Below are positions 38,311 to 49,806 of a DNA stretch of 57,287 bases, piece by piece. A model generated the notes under the pieces. It searched no databases and was not told the origin of the DNA. It worked only from the letters and a program-made list of their open reading frames with translations. Origin of the DNA: Psychrobacter sp. 72-O-c (GTDB lineage: Bacteria > Pseudomonadota > Gammaproteobacteria > Pseudomonadales > Moraxellaceae); contig NZ_CAJHBI010000023.1 of NCBI RefSeq assembly GCF_904846605.1, positions 1 to 57,287 on the forward strand, read 5' to 3'. Within the stretch, counting starts at the first letter, position 1; every line of letters begins with the position of its first letter. Position numbers and translations under genes: made by a program.

Positions 38311-38940
38311 ATGTCTGCCTTTAATTGGTCAGCAGTTGCTTTTATTCTAGCCGCTATCGGCCTAGTTGTGTTTATGCTAGTCGTTCCGCGCTTGCTTGGT
38401 GGACGTTCACACGGCCTACAAAAAGAAGAAGTATTTGAAGCGGGTGTTGTTGGATCTGGCAACGCCCGTATTCGTTTGTCTGCGAAATTCTACTTGGTCG
38501 CTATCTTCTTTGTCATTTTTGATTTAGAAGCGCTTTATTTATTCGCTTATGCTGTTTCGGTGCGTGAGGTCGGTTGGATTGGTTTTGCAGCGGCGGCGGT
38601 GTTTATTGGTGTCCTAATCGTCGGTTTGATATATGAGCTAAGCTTAGGGGCTATAAGTTGGTCACCTGCGGATAAACTTCGTAAAAAAGTACGCCTTTAT
38701 GCCGCGCCTGCAGGCTTCAATCTAGCGGACATCACTAAGTTCGATGGCGTTGATGAGCTGATGGTAGATCCTACTGGCAAGATTCCAGCACAATCCTCAG
38801 GACAGATCAACGTTTCAAATAATATTGAAGCCAATCGTCGCCACCTCCAAAATATCGATCATATCAATACCACAGGTAATGTTACCTCTGTGGATTTTGC
38901 GGCGTCTGCTCAACATACCAATGTTGAACCTAATCGCTAA
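38311..38940 (+). CDS. nuoA: NADH-quinone oxidoreductase subunit A
   Basis: 209 aa, against about 120-150 in most bacteria. The three-helix membrane core is intact (about 1-125): FEAGVVGSGNARIRLSAKFYLVAIFFVIFDLEALYLF with the conserved acidic TM2 segment. A hydrophilic C-terminal tail of about 80 residues follows (from SWSPADKLRKKV), ending in N- and H-rich sequence. The subunit is part of the membrane arm at the quinone-site end of complex I. First gene of the nuoA-N operon. Confidence 0.94.
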   Translation: MSAFNWSAVAFILAAIGLVVFMLVVPRLLGGRSHGLQKEEVFEAGVVGSGNARIRLSAKFYLVAIFFVIFDLEALYLFAYAVSVREVGWIGFAAAAVFIGVLIVGLIYELSLGAISWSPADKLRKKVRLYAAPAGFNLADITKFDGVDELMVDPTGKIPAQSSGQINVSNNIEANRRHLQNIDHINTTGNVTSVDFAASAQHTNVEPNR

Positions 38941-39129
38941 TGAGCATGATATTAAGTGATTGTTCTAAGTGATTGTTTTAGTACCTAGCATTTAATAACT
39001 AACAGCTACGAACAAACAGTTTCGAACAAAGATTTATGAACAAATATTTATGTGCAAAAAGTATTCGTACGATAATCGGCAGCTATCAATAATATTGCCA
39101 CGCTGCGCTTAATTTAAAGGTTGTATGTT

Positions 39130-39798
39130 ATGAAATACACGTTAACAAAAGCCGACCCTGATGCAGATAATTATCCTGCAGAGACTCGTCAAACTGTCAA
39201 TGATCCTATTGAAGATGAAGTCAATAAGAACGTCTTTATGGGTCGTCTAGAAGACCTAGTACATACGACGGCAAACTGGGGACGGAAAAACTCATTATGG
39301 CCCTTTAACTTCGGTACTTCTTGTTGCTACGTGGAATATGCCACTACTCTGACCGCGGTTCACGATTTGTCGCGCTTTGGGGCAGAAGTCATTCGTGCCT
39401 CGCCGCGCCAGGCGGATGTAATGATCGTGGCAGGGACGTGCTTTATTAAGATGGCCCCCGTTATTCAGCGCCTTTATGAGCAAATGCTAGAGCCTAAATG
39501 GGTTATCTCTATGGGTGCTTGTGCCAACTCTGGCGGTATGTATGACATCTATTCTGTGGTACAAGGCGTGGATAAAATTATTCCGGTTGATGTCTATGTG
39601 CCTGGCTGCCCGCCACGTCCAGAAGCTCTGATTCAGGGATTAATGCTACTCCAAGAGTCCATCGCCAAAGAGCGCCGTCCGCTAGGTATTCATGTCGAAA
39701 ATCAAGGCGTTTATCAGCCGCAAATGACTCCTGAGCGTGACCGTAAACAAGCGGATCGTATTGCAGTGAAAAACTTGCGCAGTCCGGACAGTATTTAG
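39130..39798 (+). CDS. nuoB: NADH-quinone oxidoreductase subunit B
   Basis: 222 aa. It carries the terminal [4Fe-4S] cluster N2, which passes electrons to quinone. Ligands with the chosen start are C65-C66 ([11 protein letters not shown]), C131 (MGACANSGG) and C160 (VPGCPPRPE). The start is ATG 39130, with AAAGG 9 bases upstream; an in-frame TTG at 39121 is less likely. It is separated from nuoA by 189 bases and from nuoCD by 171, both long for this operon. Confidence 0.96.
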   Translation: MKYTLTKADPDADNYPAETRQTVNDPIEDEVNKNVFMGRLEDLVHTTANWGRKNSLWPFNFGTSCCYVEYATTLTAVHDLSRFGAEVIRASPRQADVMIVAGTCFIKMAPVIQRLYEQMLEPKWVISMGACANSGGMYDIYSVVQGVDKIIPVDVYVPGCPPRPEALIQGLMLLQESIAKERRPLGIHVENQGVYQPQMTPERDRKQADRIAVKNLRSPDSI

Positions 39799-39969
39799 TT
39801 ACTGGTTTTTGTTTGACGATTTTCGTTTAATGGTTTTCTCTTAATGATTAGTAGTCGTTAGTAGTCGGCAAGCTCACAAGTTAATCGTTAACATTTATGC
39901 GCTCATCACAATCTAGTTATAAACAGTTTAGTTATAATTAGTTATGATTAATGAAGGAAGACATCATTC

Positions 39970-41745
39970 ATGGTCACGGTAGTTGAAAATACAGATCCTA
40001 AGATTAAACCTGTACCAGCGGTCATCAAAGAGTTGGAACATGAATATGCCGGCAAGTTTGTCGTGCAGCAGACCGTTGATGAGATTCCAACGGTTTGGGT
40101 GGCGCGCGCTGATGTATTAGACATATTAATGTACTTGCGCAAGCTGCCTAAGCCTTATGTTATGTTATTTGATTTATCGGCGATGGATGAGCGTCTGCGT
40201 CAACATCGTCAAGGACTGCCTGCTAGTGATTTTACGGTGTTTTATCATTTGATGTCGCTTGAGCGTAATAGTGATGTGCGCATTAAAGTGGCGCTCAGTG
40301 AAGATGACTTAAATATACCCAGCGCTACCAAGATTTGGCCCAACGCCAATTGGTACGAGCGTGAAGTATGGGATATGTTCGGGATTGTGGTTACTGGCCA
40401 CCCGCATTTAACCCGTATTTTATTGCCTAAATACTGGGAAGGTCATCCACTGCGTAAAGAGTACCATGCTCGTGCGACTGAATTTACGCCGTACTTCCTT
40501 AATGCTGCCAAACAACAGTATGAGCAAGAAAACTTGCGCTTTGTTCCCGAAGAGTGGGGCATGAAACGCTCAGGGCGTGACGAAGACTTTATGTTTTTGA
40601 ACATTGGTCCTAACCATCCCTCAGCTCATGGAGCATTCAGATTGGTGCTACAGTTAGATGGCGAAGAAGTCGTCGACTGTATTCCAGACATTGGTTATCA
40701 CCATCGCGGCGCAGAAAAAATGGCCGAGCGCCAGACTTGGCATTCTTATATTCCTTATACCGACCGGATTGATTATCTCGGCGGTGTGATGAATGAGCTG
40801 CCCTATATTATGTCGGTTGAAAAGCTAGCTGGTATTACTATTCCCGCTCGCGCTGAGACCATTCGCGTGATGATGAGTGAGTTTTTCCGAATCACCAATA
40901 ACCTGCTATTCGTTGGTACTTTTATTCAAGATGCTGGTGGTATGACGCCAGTCTTCTATGCCTTTACCGATCGTCAAAAAGCGTATGACGTGATCGAAGC
41001 GGTTACCGGTTATCGGATGCATCCAGCATGGTTCCGTATTGGCGGTACGGCACACGATTTACCGCGTGGCTGGCAGCGTCTGGTGCGTGAGTTCTTGGAC
41101 TGGATGCCTAAGCGTTTAGATGAATATGTCAAAGCGGCGATGATGAATAGTGTTCTAAAAGGCCGTACTCAAGGCGTTGCCCAGTATGATGCCAAGCAAG
41201 CATTGGCTTGGGGTGTCACTGGAGCAGGTCTGCGTGCCACTGGTGTGGATTTTGATTTGCGTAAAGCGCGTCCCTATATGGGCTATGAAAACTTCGACTT
41301 CGAAGTACCGCTTGGCTATAACGGTGACGCTTATGATCGCTGTATGATTAAAATCGAAGAAATACGCCAATCAATGCGTATCATTAAACAGTGTATGGAT
41401 AATATGCCTCAAGGCCCTTATAAAGCCGATCATCCATTGGCAGTGCCACCGCCGAAAGACCGTACTTTGAATGATATTGAGACTTTGATTAACCATTTTC
41501 TCTCAGTCTCTTGGGGTCCTGTGATGCCAGCCGGTGAGTGCTCGACGATGGTCGAAGCCACCAAAGGTCTTAATAGCTATTACATTACCTCCGATCACGC
41601 CACTATGAGCTATCGTACGCGTATTCGCACACCGACATTTGCGCATTTACAGCAGATGCCATCGGTGATTAATGGCTCATTAGTATCTGACGCTATTATG
41701 TATCTGGCCTCCATTGATATTGTAATGGCGGATTGTGACCGATAA
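39970..41745 (+). CDS. nuoC: NADH-quinone oxidoreductase fused subunits C/D
   Basis: 591 aa fusion, as usual in gammaproteobacteria. Residues ~1-180 are NuoC (30-kDa subunit; [24 protein letters not shown]). From ~205 the NuoD (49-kDa) part begins with [21 protein letters not shown] and includes [13 protein letters not shown], the quinone-site histidine region, and SAVMPAG-like [18 protein letters not shown] near the C terminus. The peripheral arm subunit contributes the quinone-binding cavity together with NuoB. Also called nuoCD. Confidence 0.97.
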   Translation: MVTVVENTDPKIKPVPAVIKELEHEYAGKFVVQQTVDEIPTVWVARADVLDILMYLRKLPKPYVMLFDLSAMDERLRQHRQGLPASDFTVFYHLMSLERNSDVRIKVALSEDDLNIPSATKIWPNANWYEREVWDMFGIVVTGHPHLTRILLPKYWEGHPLRKEYHARATEFTPYFLNAAKQQYEQENLRFVPEEWGMKRSGRDEDFMFLNIGPNHPSAHGAFRLVLQLDGEEVVDCIPDIGYHHRGAEKMAERQTWHSYIPYTDRIDYLGGVMNELPYIMSVEKLAGITIPARAETIRVMMSEFFRITNNLLFVGTFIQDAGGMTPVFYAFTDRQKAYDVIEAVTGYRMHPAWFRIGGTAHDLPRGWQRLVREFLDWMPKRLDEYVKAAMMNSVLKGRTQGVAQYDAKQALAWGVTGAGLRATGVDFDLRKARPYMGYENFDFEVPLGYNGDAYDRCMIKIEEIRQSMRIIKQCMDNMPQGPYKADHPLAVPPPKDRTLNDIETLINHFLSVSWGPVMPAGECSTMVEATKGLNSYYITSDHATMSYRTRIRTPTFAHLQQMPSVINGSLVSDAIMYLASIDIVMADCDR

Positions 41746-41939
41746 CGGTTACTAAATTAAAAATACAATGCTTAGAAGTTAGTGCTCAAAAATAAGTACT
41801 CAAAAGTTAATTGCTGTAGCTGTAATAAATAATTTAATCAATATGTTATCGCCAATAGGCACACCAAAACGTTGTAGCATTTCAATGTGGCGACAGTCGC
41901 AACCTGATACAGTGTGATGAGTGAGGATAAAGACAAGAT

Positions 41940-42449
41940 ATGAAAATTGTTTCCGATAAAGCGCCAACAGTGAATGTGGCAAGTATTTTAACCGCTCAAG
42001 AAATTGAAGCCATTCATGAGTTTATGCACCACTATCCGCAAGCGCGTTCCGCTTCGCTAGATGCGCTAAAAATTGTGCAAAAGCGTAACGGCTGGGTTGA
42101 CGATGCACAGGTCAATGCCATTGCCAATATATTAGATATTCCAGTGACAGATATCGATGGGGTCGCAACCTTCTTTAATCGCATCTATCGCCAGCCGGTT
42201 GGTCGTCATGTAATCTTAATTTGCGATTCAGTAGCGTGCTTTTTGACGGGCTATGAAGCGCTGTCCACTGAGTTAAGGTCTCAGCTGGGTATCGAGTATG
42301 GTCAGACCACTAGCGATGGCCGCTTTACAATATTACCGATTTGCTGTTTGGGCAACTGCGATAAAGGCCCTGCGGTGTTGATTGATGAAGATACTTATGG
42401 CCCTGTTCAGCCTGATGAAGTCGCCCAGTTATTGGAGCTATACGCATGA
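41940..42449 (+). CDS. nuoE: NADH-quinone oxidoreductase subunit E
   Basis: 169 aa, the 24-kDa subunit carrying [2Fe-2S] cluster N1a. The ligands lie in [10 protein letters not shown] and [13 protein letters not shown]. The [15 protein letters not shown] segment is typical. It overlaps nuoF by 4 bases (ATGA), pointing to translational coupling. It is preceded by a 194-base spacer. Confidence 0.96.
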   Translation: MKIVSDKAPTVNVASILTAQEIEAIHEFMHHYPQARSASLDALKIVQKRNGWVDDAQVNAIANILDIPVTDIDGVATFFNRIYRQPVGRHVILICDSVACFLTGYEALSTELRSQLGIEYGQTTSDGRFTILPICCLGNCDKGPAVLIDEDTYGPVQPDEVAQLLELYA

Positions 42450-43870
42450 GATTAACCGTTTCAGAGCAGATTGCTCTTCGCAGCCAAGGTAAAGCGCCAA
42501 GCCAACTTAATGATCAGCGCATCGCTGTCTATGGTGATAAAGCGACTGCTACTAGTGAAACCAAACCGCTGACATGGCGTTTGGCGCATCACGATGCGGT
42601 ATTAGACCTTGCTACTTACGAATCACTCCAGGGGTTTGAAGCGCTTAAAATGGCTTTGAATCAATCGCCAGATGCCACCCTAAATACGATTAAAGAAGCA
42701 GTGGTCAAAGGTCGCGGCGGTGCAGGTTTCCCGGCGGGTATTAAATGGTCGCTAATGGCGCCACCCGATGGCGGGCCACGCTACTTAGTTTGTAATGCTG
42801 ATGAGATGGAACCGGGTACTTTTAAAGATCGCTTGTTAATGGAGCGTTTACCGTTACAGCTTATCGAAGGCATGATTATATCTGCTTATGCCCTTCGCGC
42901 AACGGCTGGTTATATCTTTATTCGCGGCGAATACATTCTGGCTGCTGAGCGTTTAACGGCTGCTATTGAAGAGTTAAGGGCCAACAATATCCTTGGCGAC
43001 GATATCTTAGGCTCGGGTTTCAACTTTGATTTACACGTGCATACTGGAGTAGGTCGATATATCTGCGGTGAAGAGACGGCGCTACTCAGTAGTTTAGAAG
43101 GTCGCCGTGCCATTCCACGTACCAAGCCACCATTTCCACAAGTGTCAGGGGCATGGGGTCGGCCAACGGTAGTTAATAACGTTGAAACCCTTCATAATGT
43201 TCCCGCCATTATTTTGCATGGCAGCGCATGGTATCAAGATTTGCCAAAGGCTAAAGGCGTGGTAGAAACCCCAGGCACTAAGCTGTTTGGTTGTTCCGGA
43301 CTGGTTAATGATCCAGGTCTTTGGGAATTGCCTTTTGGTTATACCGCGCGGGAAATTATTGAAGACTTCGCTGGCGGTATGCAAGAGGGACGCACGCTTA
43401 AAGCTTGGTTACCGGGTGGTGCGTCAACCGACTTTTTGACTGCTGATCATTTAGATGTAGTGGTAGATTTCGATACCATCCAAAAAGCTGGTAGCCGAAT
43501 GGGTACAGGGCTAATTATGGTAGTCGATGAGCAACAAGATATGGTGCCATTGCTACGTAACCTTGAGCTTTTCTTTCAGCGTGAATCATGCGGTTGGTGT
43601 ACACCGTGCCGTGATGGCTTGCCATGGGGTGTTAAATTGCTCACTGCTATTAATGAGGGCGAAGGGCAAATAGGCGATGTAGAGAAGCTTGAAGGCCTAA
43701 CCCGTGACTTGTGGCTTGGGAAAACGTTCTGCGCGCATGCCCCCGGTGCGATGGAACCCCTTATGAGTGCGATTAAATATTTCCGTCCTGAGTTTGATCA
43801 AAAAATTGCGCAGGCGGTTGGTGTAGATGTCATTGAGGCTGCAGCCAGTCAACAGCCAGTAGTGAAATAA
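42446..43870 (+). CDS. nuoF: NADH-quinone oxidoreductase subunit F
   Basis: 474 aa, the 51-kDa subunit that binds FMN and NADH and carries [4Fe-4S] cluster N3. [17 protein letters not shown] is the NADH/FMN glycine loop. [14 protein letters not shown] and [23 protein letters not shown] sequences follow, and the cluster ligands are in [12 protein letters not shown] and [10 protein letters not shown]. Electrons enter complex I here. It is 10 bases ahead of nuoG with AAGGAGAG between. Confidence 0.97.
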   Translation: MRLTVSEQIALRSQGKAPSQLNDQRIAVYGDKATATSETKPLTWRLAHHDAVLDLATYESLQGFEALKMALNQSPDATLNTIKEAVVKGRGGAGFPAGIKWSLMAPPDGGPRYLVCNADEMEPGTFKDRLLMERLPLQLIEGMIISAYALRATAGYIFIRGEYILAAERLTAAIEELRANNILGDDILGSGFNFDLHVHTGVGRYICGEETALLSSLEGRRAIPRTKPPFPQVSGAWGRPTVVNNVETLHNVPAIILHGSAWYQDLPKAKGVVETPGTKLFGCSGLVNDPGLWELPFGYTAREIIEDFAGGMQEGRTLKAWLPGGASTDFLTADHLDVVVDFDTIQKAGSRMGTGLIMVVDEQQDMVPLLRNLELFFQRESCGWCTPCRDGLPWGVKLLTAINEGEGQIGDVEKLEGLTRDLWLGKTFCAHAPGAMEPLMSAIKYFRPEFDQKIAQAVGVDVIEAAASQQPVVK

Positions 43871-43880
43871 GGAGAGCGGC

Positions 43881-46800
43881 ATGGCAGTCATACATATTGA
43901 TGGAACCACTGTCGAAGTAGATAGCGCAGACAACTTGCTTCAAGCATGCTTGTCACTCGGCATTGATGTGCCGTATTTTTGTTATCATCCTGCTTTAGGC
44001 TCAGTAGGTTCGTGCCGTCAGTGCGCGGTTAAGCAGTATAAAGACAAAGAAGACTTAGAAGCTGGACGCGGTAAATTAGTAATGTCATGTATGGTCGCGC
44101 CCACTGAAGATATGTACATCTCAGTCGATGACGAAGAAGCCAAAGCCTTTCGGCAGTCGATCGTTGAGTTCTTAATGACCAACCATCCCCATGACTGTCC
44201 AACCTGTGAAGAGGGTGGTCACTGTCATCTTCAAGACATGACTTATATGTCTGGTCATCATCGCCGCCGTTATCGCTTTACCAAACGCACCCATCATAAT
44301 CAAGAACTTGGGCCATTTATTGCTCATGAAATGAACCGCTGTATCGCCTGCTATCGCTGTGTACGCTTTTATAAAGACTATGCTGGCGGCGAAGATTTGG
44401 GTGTTTTTTCCTCGAGCAACCGGGTTTATTTTGGCCGTGAGGATGATGGTCAATTTGAAAGTGAGTTTTCGGGCAACTTGACCGAAGTCTGTCCAACGGG
44501 TGTGTTTACGGACAAAACCCACTCTGAGCGCTATAACCGTAAATGGGACATGCAATATGCCCCTAGCATTTGTCATGGTTGTTCGGCGGGCTGTAATATC
44601 TCAGCCGGTGAACGTTATGGTGAATTGCGCCGTATTGAAAATCGCTATAATGGGGAAGTGAACCGTTACTTCTTATGCGACCGTGGCCGCTTTGGCTATG
44701 GTTACGTCAATCGTGACGATCGCCCCACCCAAGCGCTTGAACGTATCAATGATAAACATGTCAAAATCAATATTGACTATGCTCTCGATGAAACCATCAA
44801 GCGTCTTAAAGACAAAAAAGTGATTGGTATTGGCTCACCGCGCGCCAGTTTAGAGACTAACTTTGCGCTAAAGAATCTAGTAGGTTTTGATAACTTCTCA
44901 ACTGGTCTTAACCATCAGCAGCAAGCATTGGTGAATAAATGCATCGAAGTACTAAGTACTGAAGGTATTTATAACCCAGGTATGACTGACATTGAAAGCC
45001 ATGATGCAGTGCTCATTTTGGGTGAAGACATCACTCAGACTTCAGCTCGGGTGGCATTATCAGTACGGCAAGCCGCAAAAAACGAAGCTGTCAAAATGGC
45101 TGCCGCTGCCAAAACGCAAGAATGGTTAGCAGAACCGGTAGAACGTATCGCTCAAGGTGCGCTCAGTCCGGTTTATATTATCGACGTTACCCAAACCAAA
45201 CTTGATGATATTAGCAAAGTCAGCGTGGTAGCGACTCCTGAAGATATTACTAAGCTGGGCTTTAAAGTTGCTGACGAGATTAACCTACTAGCAGATGACT
45301 TATCACAAATAACAGATCCCCAAGCGTCTGAATCTTCGCGCGATCAAGTATCAGAGCAAGCAGATCAAAATCAAGGTGAAGAGTCTGATCCTATGCAAGC
45401 GCTGGCGCAGCAAATTGCTTATGACTTAGTGCGAGCAGATCAGCCGCTGGTTATCTCAGGTACTGGTTTGTCCTCTGTTGCGTTGATTGAAGCTGCGGCG
45501 CAAATTACTCAGGCGCTCAGCCAAAAGCGTGCGGCTATCAAAGCGACCGAACATGAGCAGGTTGAAACCCATAATGCCAAGGTTGAAGCAGCTGAAGAAA
45601 TTGCTGAAACCGATCAGCCTACTGAGGATAAGGAGCTGGCTGCTAAACCTGCCAAGCCTGAAACCGGTACCAATAAAGAAGCGCAAGATGACATTGAGCG
45701 TGAGCCGGCTACTAAGCTTGAGCTTAGAGAAAAAAATACTAGCTATCGTGCGCAAGCAGGTATTTATCTGACTGTTATTGATGCTAATAGCATGGGCGTA
45801 TGTCTGCTTGGTGGACGGTCAGTAGAAGAGCTATTGGCGACTGACTTTGATGTGGTCGTGGTCGCTGAAAATCAGCTAACCGATGCGATTGATGCACAGA
45901 AACTCACGCAGCTATTAGCCGATAAAACCGTGATTGCACTTGATCATCAGCTATTAGATTGGCATAAAGATGTGGATATTGTACTACCAGCGGCAAGCTT
46001 TGCCGAAGCAGACGGTACGTTAGTATCTGCTGAAGGCCGTGCTCAGCGCTTCTTCCAAGTTTATGATAACAACTATTATCATCCACTTAGTAGTATTAAA
46101 GAAGGCTGGCGCTGGTTGCACGCTGTGCATAGCAGTCTGATAGGTAAGCCTGTTGATTGGACCCAGCTTGATGATGTGATTAATGCCTTAATAGCGACCC
46201 ATCCGAAGCTTGCTGGTATTAAATACGCGGCTCCGGATGCTGATTATCGCATTACCGGTCTAAAGATTGCCCGTGAGCCGCGCCGCTATTCAGGTCGTAC
46301 CTCGATGCGTGCGCAAATGTCAGTACATGAGCCTATGCAGCCCAAAGATTTGGATACTGGTTTGACCTTTTCGATGGAAGGCTATAGCGGTACTCAAACG
46401 CCAAGCTCGATGATTCCTTTCGCTAATTCGCCTGGCTGGAACTCACCACAAGCGTGGAATAAATATCAAGATAAAGTCGGTGGCAGTTTAAAGAACGGTG
46501 ATCCTGGTGTGCGCTTATTTGATCAGCTAGAGCGTTTGGCGATCCGTCAATATATTGCGCCGCAAGCAACGTCTCTGACCACCACGAATATTCAGCAGGG
46601 GCAAGCCAAGCTAGTGCCTGTTTATAATATTTATGCCAGCTCGATGATGGCATCACGTAGCCCAATCGTCGCTGGACAGTTACCGATTGCCGCTTGGCGT
46701 ATTGGTATTGACGATGCTCAAGATTGGGAAATTGCGGATGGTGATTATTTAGCCATCGAAATTGACAATCAGCAAGTCACTTTGCCTGTGCAACTGGTAC

Positions 46801-47024
46801 ATTATTTAGCCGAAGGGTGTATTGGTTATCCGGTCGGGCAGGTAGATATTATTCATCCTTCCATGCCAGCTTCGGTCCGTAAAGTTGATGAGCCTGCAAA
46901 TGTTGTTACTATGATAGGTGACATGGCAAACGATAATGCTAATGTTAATACTGCTGATGCTAATTCTAATGTTGATCGCGCGACGCATATAACAGCAGCG
47001 CCGACCACGACTCAGGAAGTGTAA
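43881..47024 (+). CDS. nuoG: NADH-quinone oxidoreductase subunit G
   Basis: 1047 aa, longer than the usual ~900. The N terminus has the N1b [2Fe-2S] ligands (C34, C45, C48, C70), the His/Cys cluster N5 (H102, C106, C109, C115), the N4 cluster in [11 protein letters not shown], and the extra N7 site in [11 protein letters not shown] with a distal Cys in FLCDRGRF. The rest is a molybdopterin-oxidoreductase-like domain without cofactor. Two highly charged low-complexity linkers interrupt it at about residues 478-503 and 553-617, surrounding a conserved Rossmann-like strand. It is the largest peripheral-arm subunit. One base separates it from nuoH. Confidence 0.96.
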   Translation: MAVIHIDGTTVEVDSADNLLQACLSLGIDVPYFCYHPALGSVGSCRQCAVKQYKDKEDLEAGRGKLVMSCMVAPTEDMYISVDDEEAKAFRQSIVEFLMTNHPHDCPTCEEGGHCHLQDMTYMSGHHRRRYRFTKRTHHNQELGPFIAHEMNRCIACYRCVRFYKDYAGGEDLGVFSSSNRVYFGREDDGQFESEFSGNLTEVCPTGVFTDKTHSERYNRKWDMQYAPSICHGCSAGCNISAGERYGELRRIENRYNGEVNRYFLCDRGRFGYGYVNRDDRPTQALERINDKHVKINIDYALDETIKRLKDKKVIGIGSPRASLETNFALKNLVGFDNFSTGLNHQQQALVNKCIEVLSTEGIYNPGMTDIESHDAVLILGEDITQTSARVALSVRQAAKNEAVKMAAAAKTQEWLAEPVERIAQGALSPVYIIDVTQTKLDDISKVSVVATPEDITKLGFKVADEINLLADDLSQITDPQASESSRDQVSEQADQNQGEESDPMQALAQQIAYDLVRADQPLVISGTGLSSVALIEAAAQITQALSQKRAAIKATEHEQVETHNAKVEAAEEIAETDQPTEDKELAAKPAKPETGTNKEAQDDIEREPATKLELREKNTSYRAQAGIYLTVIDANSMGVCLLGGRSVEELLATDFDVVVVAENQLTDAIDAQKLTQLLADKTVIALDHQLLDWHKDVDIVLPAASFAEADGTLVSAEGRAQRFFQVYDNNYYHPLSSIKEGWRWLHAVHSSLIGKPVDWTQLDDVINALIATHPKLAGIKYAAPDADYRITGLKIAREPRRYSGRTSMRAQMSVHEPMQPKDLDTGLTFSMEGYSGTQTPSSMIPFANSPGWNSPQAWNKYQDKVGGSLKNGDPGVRLFDQLERLAIRQYIAPQATSLTTTNIQQGQAKLVPVYNIYASSMMASRSPIVAGQLPIAAWRIGIDDAQDWEIADGDYLAIEIDNQQVTLPVQLVHYLAEGCIGYPVGQVDIIHPSMPASVRKVDEPANVVTMIGDMANDNANVNTADANSNVDRATHITAAPTTTQEV

Positions 47025-47025
47025 T

Positions 47026-48069
47026 ATGCAAGTGACCCGTATTATTCCTGATGTGCCGAGCTTTTTGGCCGGTAGTATGACTTTAGATACTTGGTTAATC
47101 TTGTTTATGGTCGCGCAATCGATTGTCATCTTTTTGGTGGTAGTCCTAGTGGCTGCCATGATGATTATTTATGAGCGCCGCATGCTTGCGCTTTGGCAAG
47201 ACCGTTATGGCCCTAACCGTGTAGGGCCTTTTGGCTCTCTACAATTAGTCGCCGATATGCTCAAAATCTTCTTTAAAGAAGATTGGACGCCAAAATTCAC
47301 AGATAAGTTTATTTTTACCTTGGCGCCGGCAGTGGCAATGTTTACCGCGCTGGCTTCTTTTATCATTATTCCGGTATCGCCAACGCTTGGCGTGGCTGAT
47401 TGGGATATTGGTATTTTATTCTTTTTTGCCATGGCTGGTATTGCCGTTTATGCCGTAATGTTTGGCGGCTGGGCATCAGCGAATAAGTTCTCGCTACTTG
47501 GTGGACTCCGTTCTGCGGCGCAAACCATCAGTTACGAGGTATTTTTAGGATTATCATTAATGGGTGTGGTCGCACTGACTGGCTCATTTAACTTGCGTGC
47601 CATTGTCGAAGCACAAATTGATGGTTGGTATATCATTCCGCAGTTTTTTGGGTTTTTAACCTTTGTAGTGGCAGGAGTGGCAGTTACCCACAGACATCCT
47701 TTTGATCAGCCAGAAGCAGAACAAGAACTAGCAGAAGGTTACCATGTTGAATATTCTGGCATGAAGTTTGGTATGTTCTTTATTGGTGAATACGTCAACG
47801 TAGTGCTGATATCTGCCTTGATGACTTGTCTATTCTTTGGCGGCTGGCTTGCGCCCTTTAACTTAGATATTCCGTTTGTTCCACCTGCTTTTTGGTTCAT
47901 GATTAAGACCCTGTTCTTTATGACATTATTTGTTTTGGCTCGGGGCTCACTCATGCGTCCGCGCTATGATCAGGTGATGAACTTTGGCTGGAAAATCTGC
48001 TTACCGGTGACCTTGATTAATCTGCTGGTTACCGCTGCGGTCATTTTGATTTTCTCTCCAACGCTGTAA
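47026..48069 (+). CDS. nuoH: NADH-quinone oxidoreductase subunit H
   Basis: 347 aa membrane subunit with about eight helices, joining the quinone chamber to the proton-pumping arm. [24 protein letters not shown] at the N-terminal loop, [27 protein letters not shown] with the acidic loop, and [17 protein letters not shown] at the end are all conserved. Confidence 0.97.
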   Translation: MQVTRIIPDVPSFLAGSMTLDTWLILFMVAQSIVIFLVVVLVAAMMIIYERRMLALWQDRYGPNRVGPFGSLQLVADMLKIFFKEDWTPKFTDKFIFTLAPAVAMFTALASFIIIPVSPTLGVADWDIGILFFFAMAGIAVYAVMFGGWASANKFSLLGGLRSAAQTISYEVFLGLSLMGVVALTGSFNLRAIVEAQIDGWYIIPQFFGFLTFVVAGVAVTHRHPFDQPEAEQELAEGYHVEYSGMKFGMFFIGEYVNVVLISALMTCLFFGGWLAPFNLDIPFVPPAFWFMIKTLFFMTLFVLARGSLMRPRYDQVMNFGWKICLPVTLINLLVTAAVILIFSPTL

Positions 48070-48124
48070 CCATTTTTAAGCATTGTTGATGAATTAGAGT
48101 AAAGCTGATAAGGATAATAATCCC

Positions 48125-48673
48125 ATGTTTACTACGATAAAAAAGACTGTCATTGGTATGTTTACCATTGTGCGCAGCATGTGGATGGTCAATAGCCACG
48201 CGATACGGCCACGCGATACGATATTGTATCCTGAAGAGCCGGTACCGGTTCCGCCGCGGTTCCGCGGGCGTATTATATTATCTCGTGATCCTGATGGCGA
48301 TGAGCGCTGCGTTGCTTGTAACTTATGTGCTGTGGCCTGTCCAGTTGGCTGTATTTCTCTGCAAAAGGCCGAGCGCGAAGATGGGCGCTGGTACCCAGAG
48401 TTTTTCCGTATTAATTTTTCACGCTGTATTTTTTGCGGGCTATGCGAAGAAGCTTGTCCAACCACAGCCATTCAAATGACCCCTGATTTTGAAATGGGTG
48501 AATATGTACGTCAAGATTTAGTCTATGAAAAAGAGCATTTGCTCATCTCAGGGCCGGGTAAGTATCCTGATTACAACTATTATCGCGTATCCGGTATGGC
48601 GTTGGCAGATAAACCAAAAGGCGCAGCGCAAAACGAAGCGGCACCTATTGATCTAAGGAGCTTGCTGCCATGA
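48125..48673 (+). CDS. nuoI: NADH-quinone oxidoreductase subunit I
   Basis: 182 aa ferredoxin-like subunit with two [4Fe-4S] clusters (N6a/N6b). The ligand sets are C62-C65-C68-C72 in [15 protein letters not shown] and C101-C104-C107-C111 in [17 protein letters not shown]. It overlaps nuoJ by 4 bases. The start at 48125 follows GATAAGGATAATA. Confidence 0.97.
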   Translation: MFTTIKKTVIGMFTIVRSMWMVNSHAIRPRDTILYPEEPVPVPPRFRGRIILSRDPDGDERCVACNLCAVACPVGCISLQKAEREDGRWYPEFFRINFSRCIFCGLCEEACPTTAIQMTPDFEMGEYVRQDLVYEKEHLLISGPGKYPDYNYYRVSGMALADKPKGAAQNEAAPIDLRSLLP

Positions 48674-49395
48674 TGGATTTTTTAAATCAACCTGATTTGG
48701 TAGGGTTTTATGCGCTAGCGGCGGTGGCTATATTTGCCAGTCTGCGAGTCGTCATTCATGCCAATCCAGTGCATGCTATCTTATCAATGATTGTGTCACT
48801 GTTGGCTGTTGCTGGCATCATATTCATTTTGGGTGCACCATTCGCTGGTGCGCTTGAAGTTATAGTCTATGCCGGTGCGATTTTGATATTGTTTGTCTTT
48901 GTGATTATGATGCTCAATTTAGGCATGGAGAATGAGGCGCGAGAAGAGCGCTGGCTTGATGCGAGAACATGGGCAGTACCAACGGGACTGACACTTATTA
49001 TCGCAATTGTGCTGTATGCGATGATTGGGCTCAATCATGACGAAGCTGCTGTTATCGGTGGGGTCAGTGTTCCCGCTAAAGCGGTCGGTACCGCATTATT
49101 TAGTAAATACATTATGCTGGTCGAAGTGGCAGCACTATTGCTACTTGCAGCCTTGGTTGCGGCTTATCATTTAGGTAAAGAGTCTATAGATGACGAGATT
49201 ATCGGTAATGACAGCCAAGCCTTTAGCCCGAGTGTCGGTAGCATTAAAGAATACGATAATAATGATGGCTATAACCATAATAGTCATGATGCGGTTGAGA
49301 TGGCTAAGCCCTATGTATATGAAGAAGTAGATCCACATGACTACGTAGGTAGTCAGGTGAGTATGAATAAAGTCACGCGCAAGGAGTCAGACTGA
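48670..49395 (+). CDS. nuoJ: NADH-quinone oxidoreductase subunit J
   Basis: 241 aa membrane subunit with five helices in the first ~175 residues, including the conserved [23 protein letters not shown] segment of TM3. A hydrophilic, N/D-rich C-terminal tail of about 65 residues follows. The start overlaps the nuoI stop, and the stop overlaps the nuoK start. Confidence 0.95.
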   Translation: MMDFLNQPDLVGFYALAAVAIFASLRVVIHANPVHAILSMIVSLLAVAGIIFILGAPFAGALEVIVYAGAILILFVFVIMMLNLGMENEAREERWLDARTWAVPTGLTLIIAIVLYAMIGLNHDEAAVIGGVSVPAKAVGTALFSKYIMLVEVAALLLLAALVAAYHLGKESIDDEIIGNDSQAFSPSVGSIKEYDNNDGYNHNSHDAVEMAKPYVYEEVDPHDYVGSQVSMNKVTRKESD

Positions 49396-49802
49396 TGGTA
49401 CAAGCAGTGAGCGTGGCACAAGAGGTGTCAAACGTGCCGTTTGCCCACGAAGTAGCAGGCTTAGTACAGCCGGTTGCTGAGGCGCAGAATGTATGGGGTG
49501 TGATACCCATGAGTCATGGACTGATATTAGCAGGGATTTTATTTGCTATTGGTCTATGCGGTGTGATGGTACGACGCAACTTCTTATTTATGCTGATGAG
49601 TCTTGAGATCATGATGAATGCTGCCGCATTGGCATTTATAGTGGCGGGCAGTCGCTGGGTCGATCCAGATGGACAAGTTATGTTTATCTTTATTTTGACT
49701 TTAGCAGCTGCTGAAGCAGCAATTGGTCTGGCAATATTATTGCAGTTTTATCATAAGCGTGGGCATCTCGATGTCGACAGCGCCAATGAGATGAAAGGAT
49801 GA
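49395..49802 (+). CDS. nuoK: NADH-quinone oxidoreductase subunit K
   Basis: 135 aa. The core (from about residue 38, [21 protein letters not shown]) matches the ~100-aa NuoK with three helices and the two conserved membrane glutamates in [15 protein letters not shown] and [14 protein letters not shown]. About 35 extra N-terminal residues precede it. The start at 49395 is supported by AAGGAG 9 bases upstream and a one-base overlap with nuoJ, so the extension is likely real. Confidence 0.95.
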   Translation: MVQAVSVAQEVSNVPFAHEVAGLVQPVAEAQNVWGVIPMSHGLILAGILFAIGLCGVMVRRNFLFMLMSLEIMMNAAALAFIVAGSRWVDPDGQVMFIFILTLAAAEAAIGLAILLQFYHKRGHLDVDSANEMKG

Positions 49803-49806
49803 TGTC

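Noticed and set aside
39970..41745. nuoC-nuoD fusion as a novelty
   Set aside because: The fused form is well known in gammaproteobacteria.
43145..43384. Antisense open frames across the nuo genes
   Set aside because: Many long antisense frames occur opposite conserved genes as a result of codon bias. None has a ribosome site or a family match.
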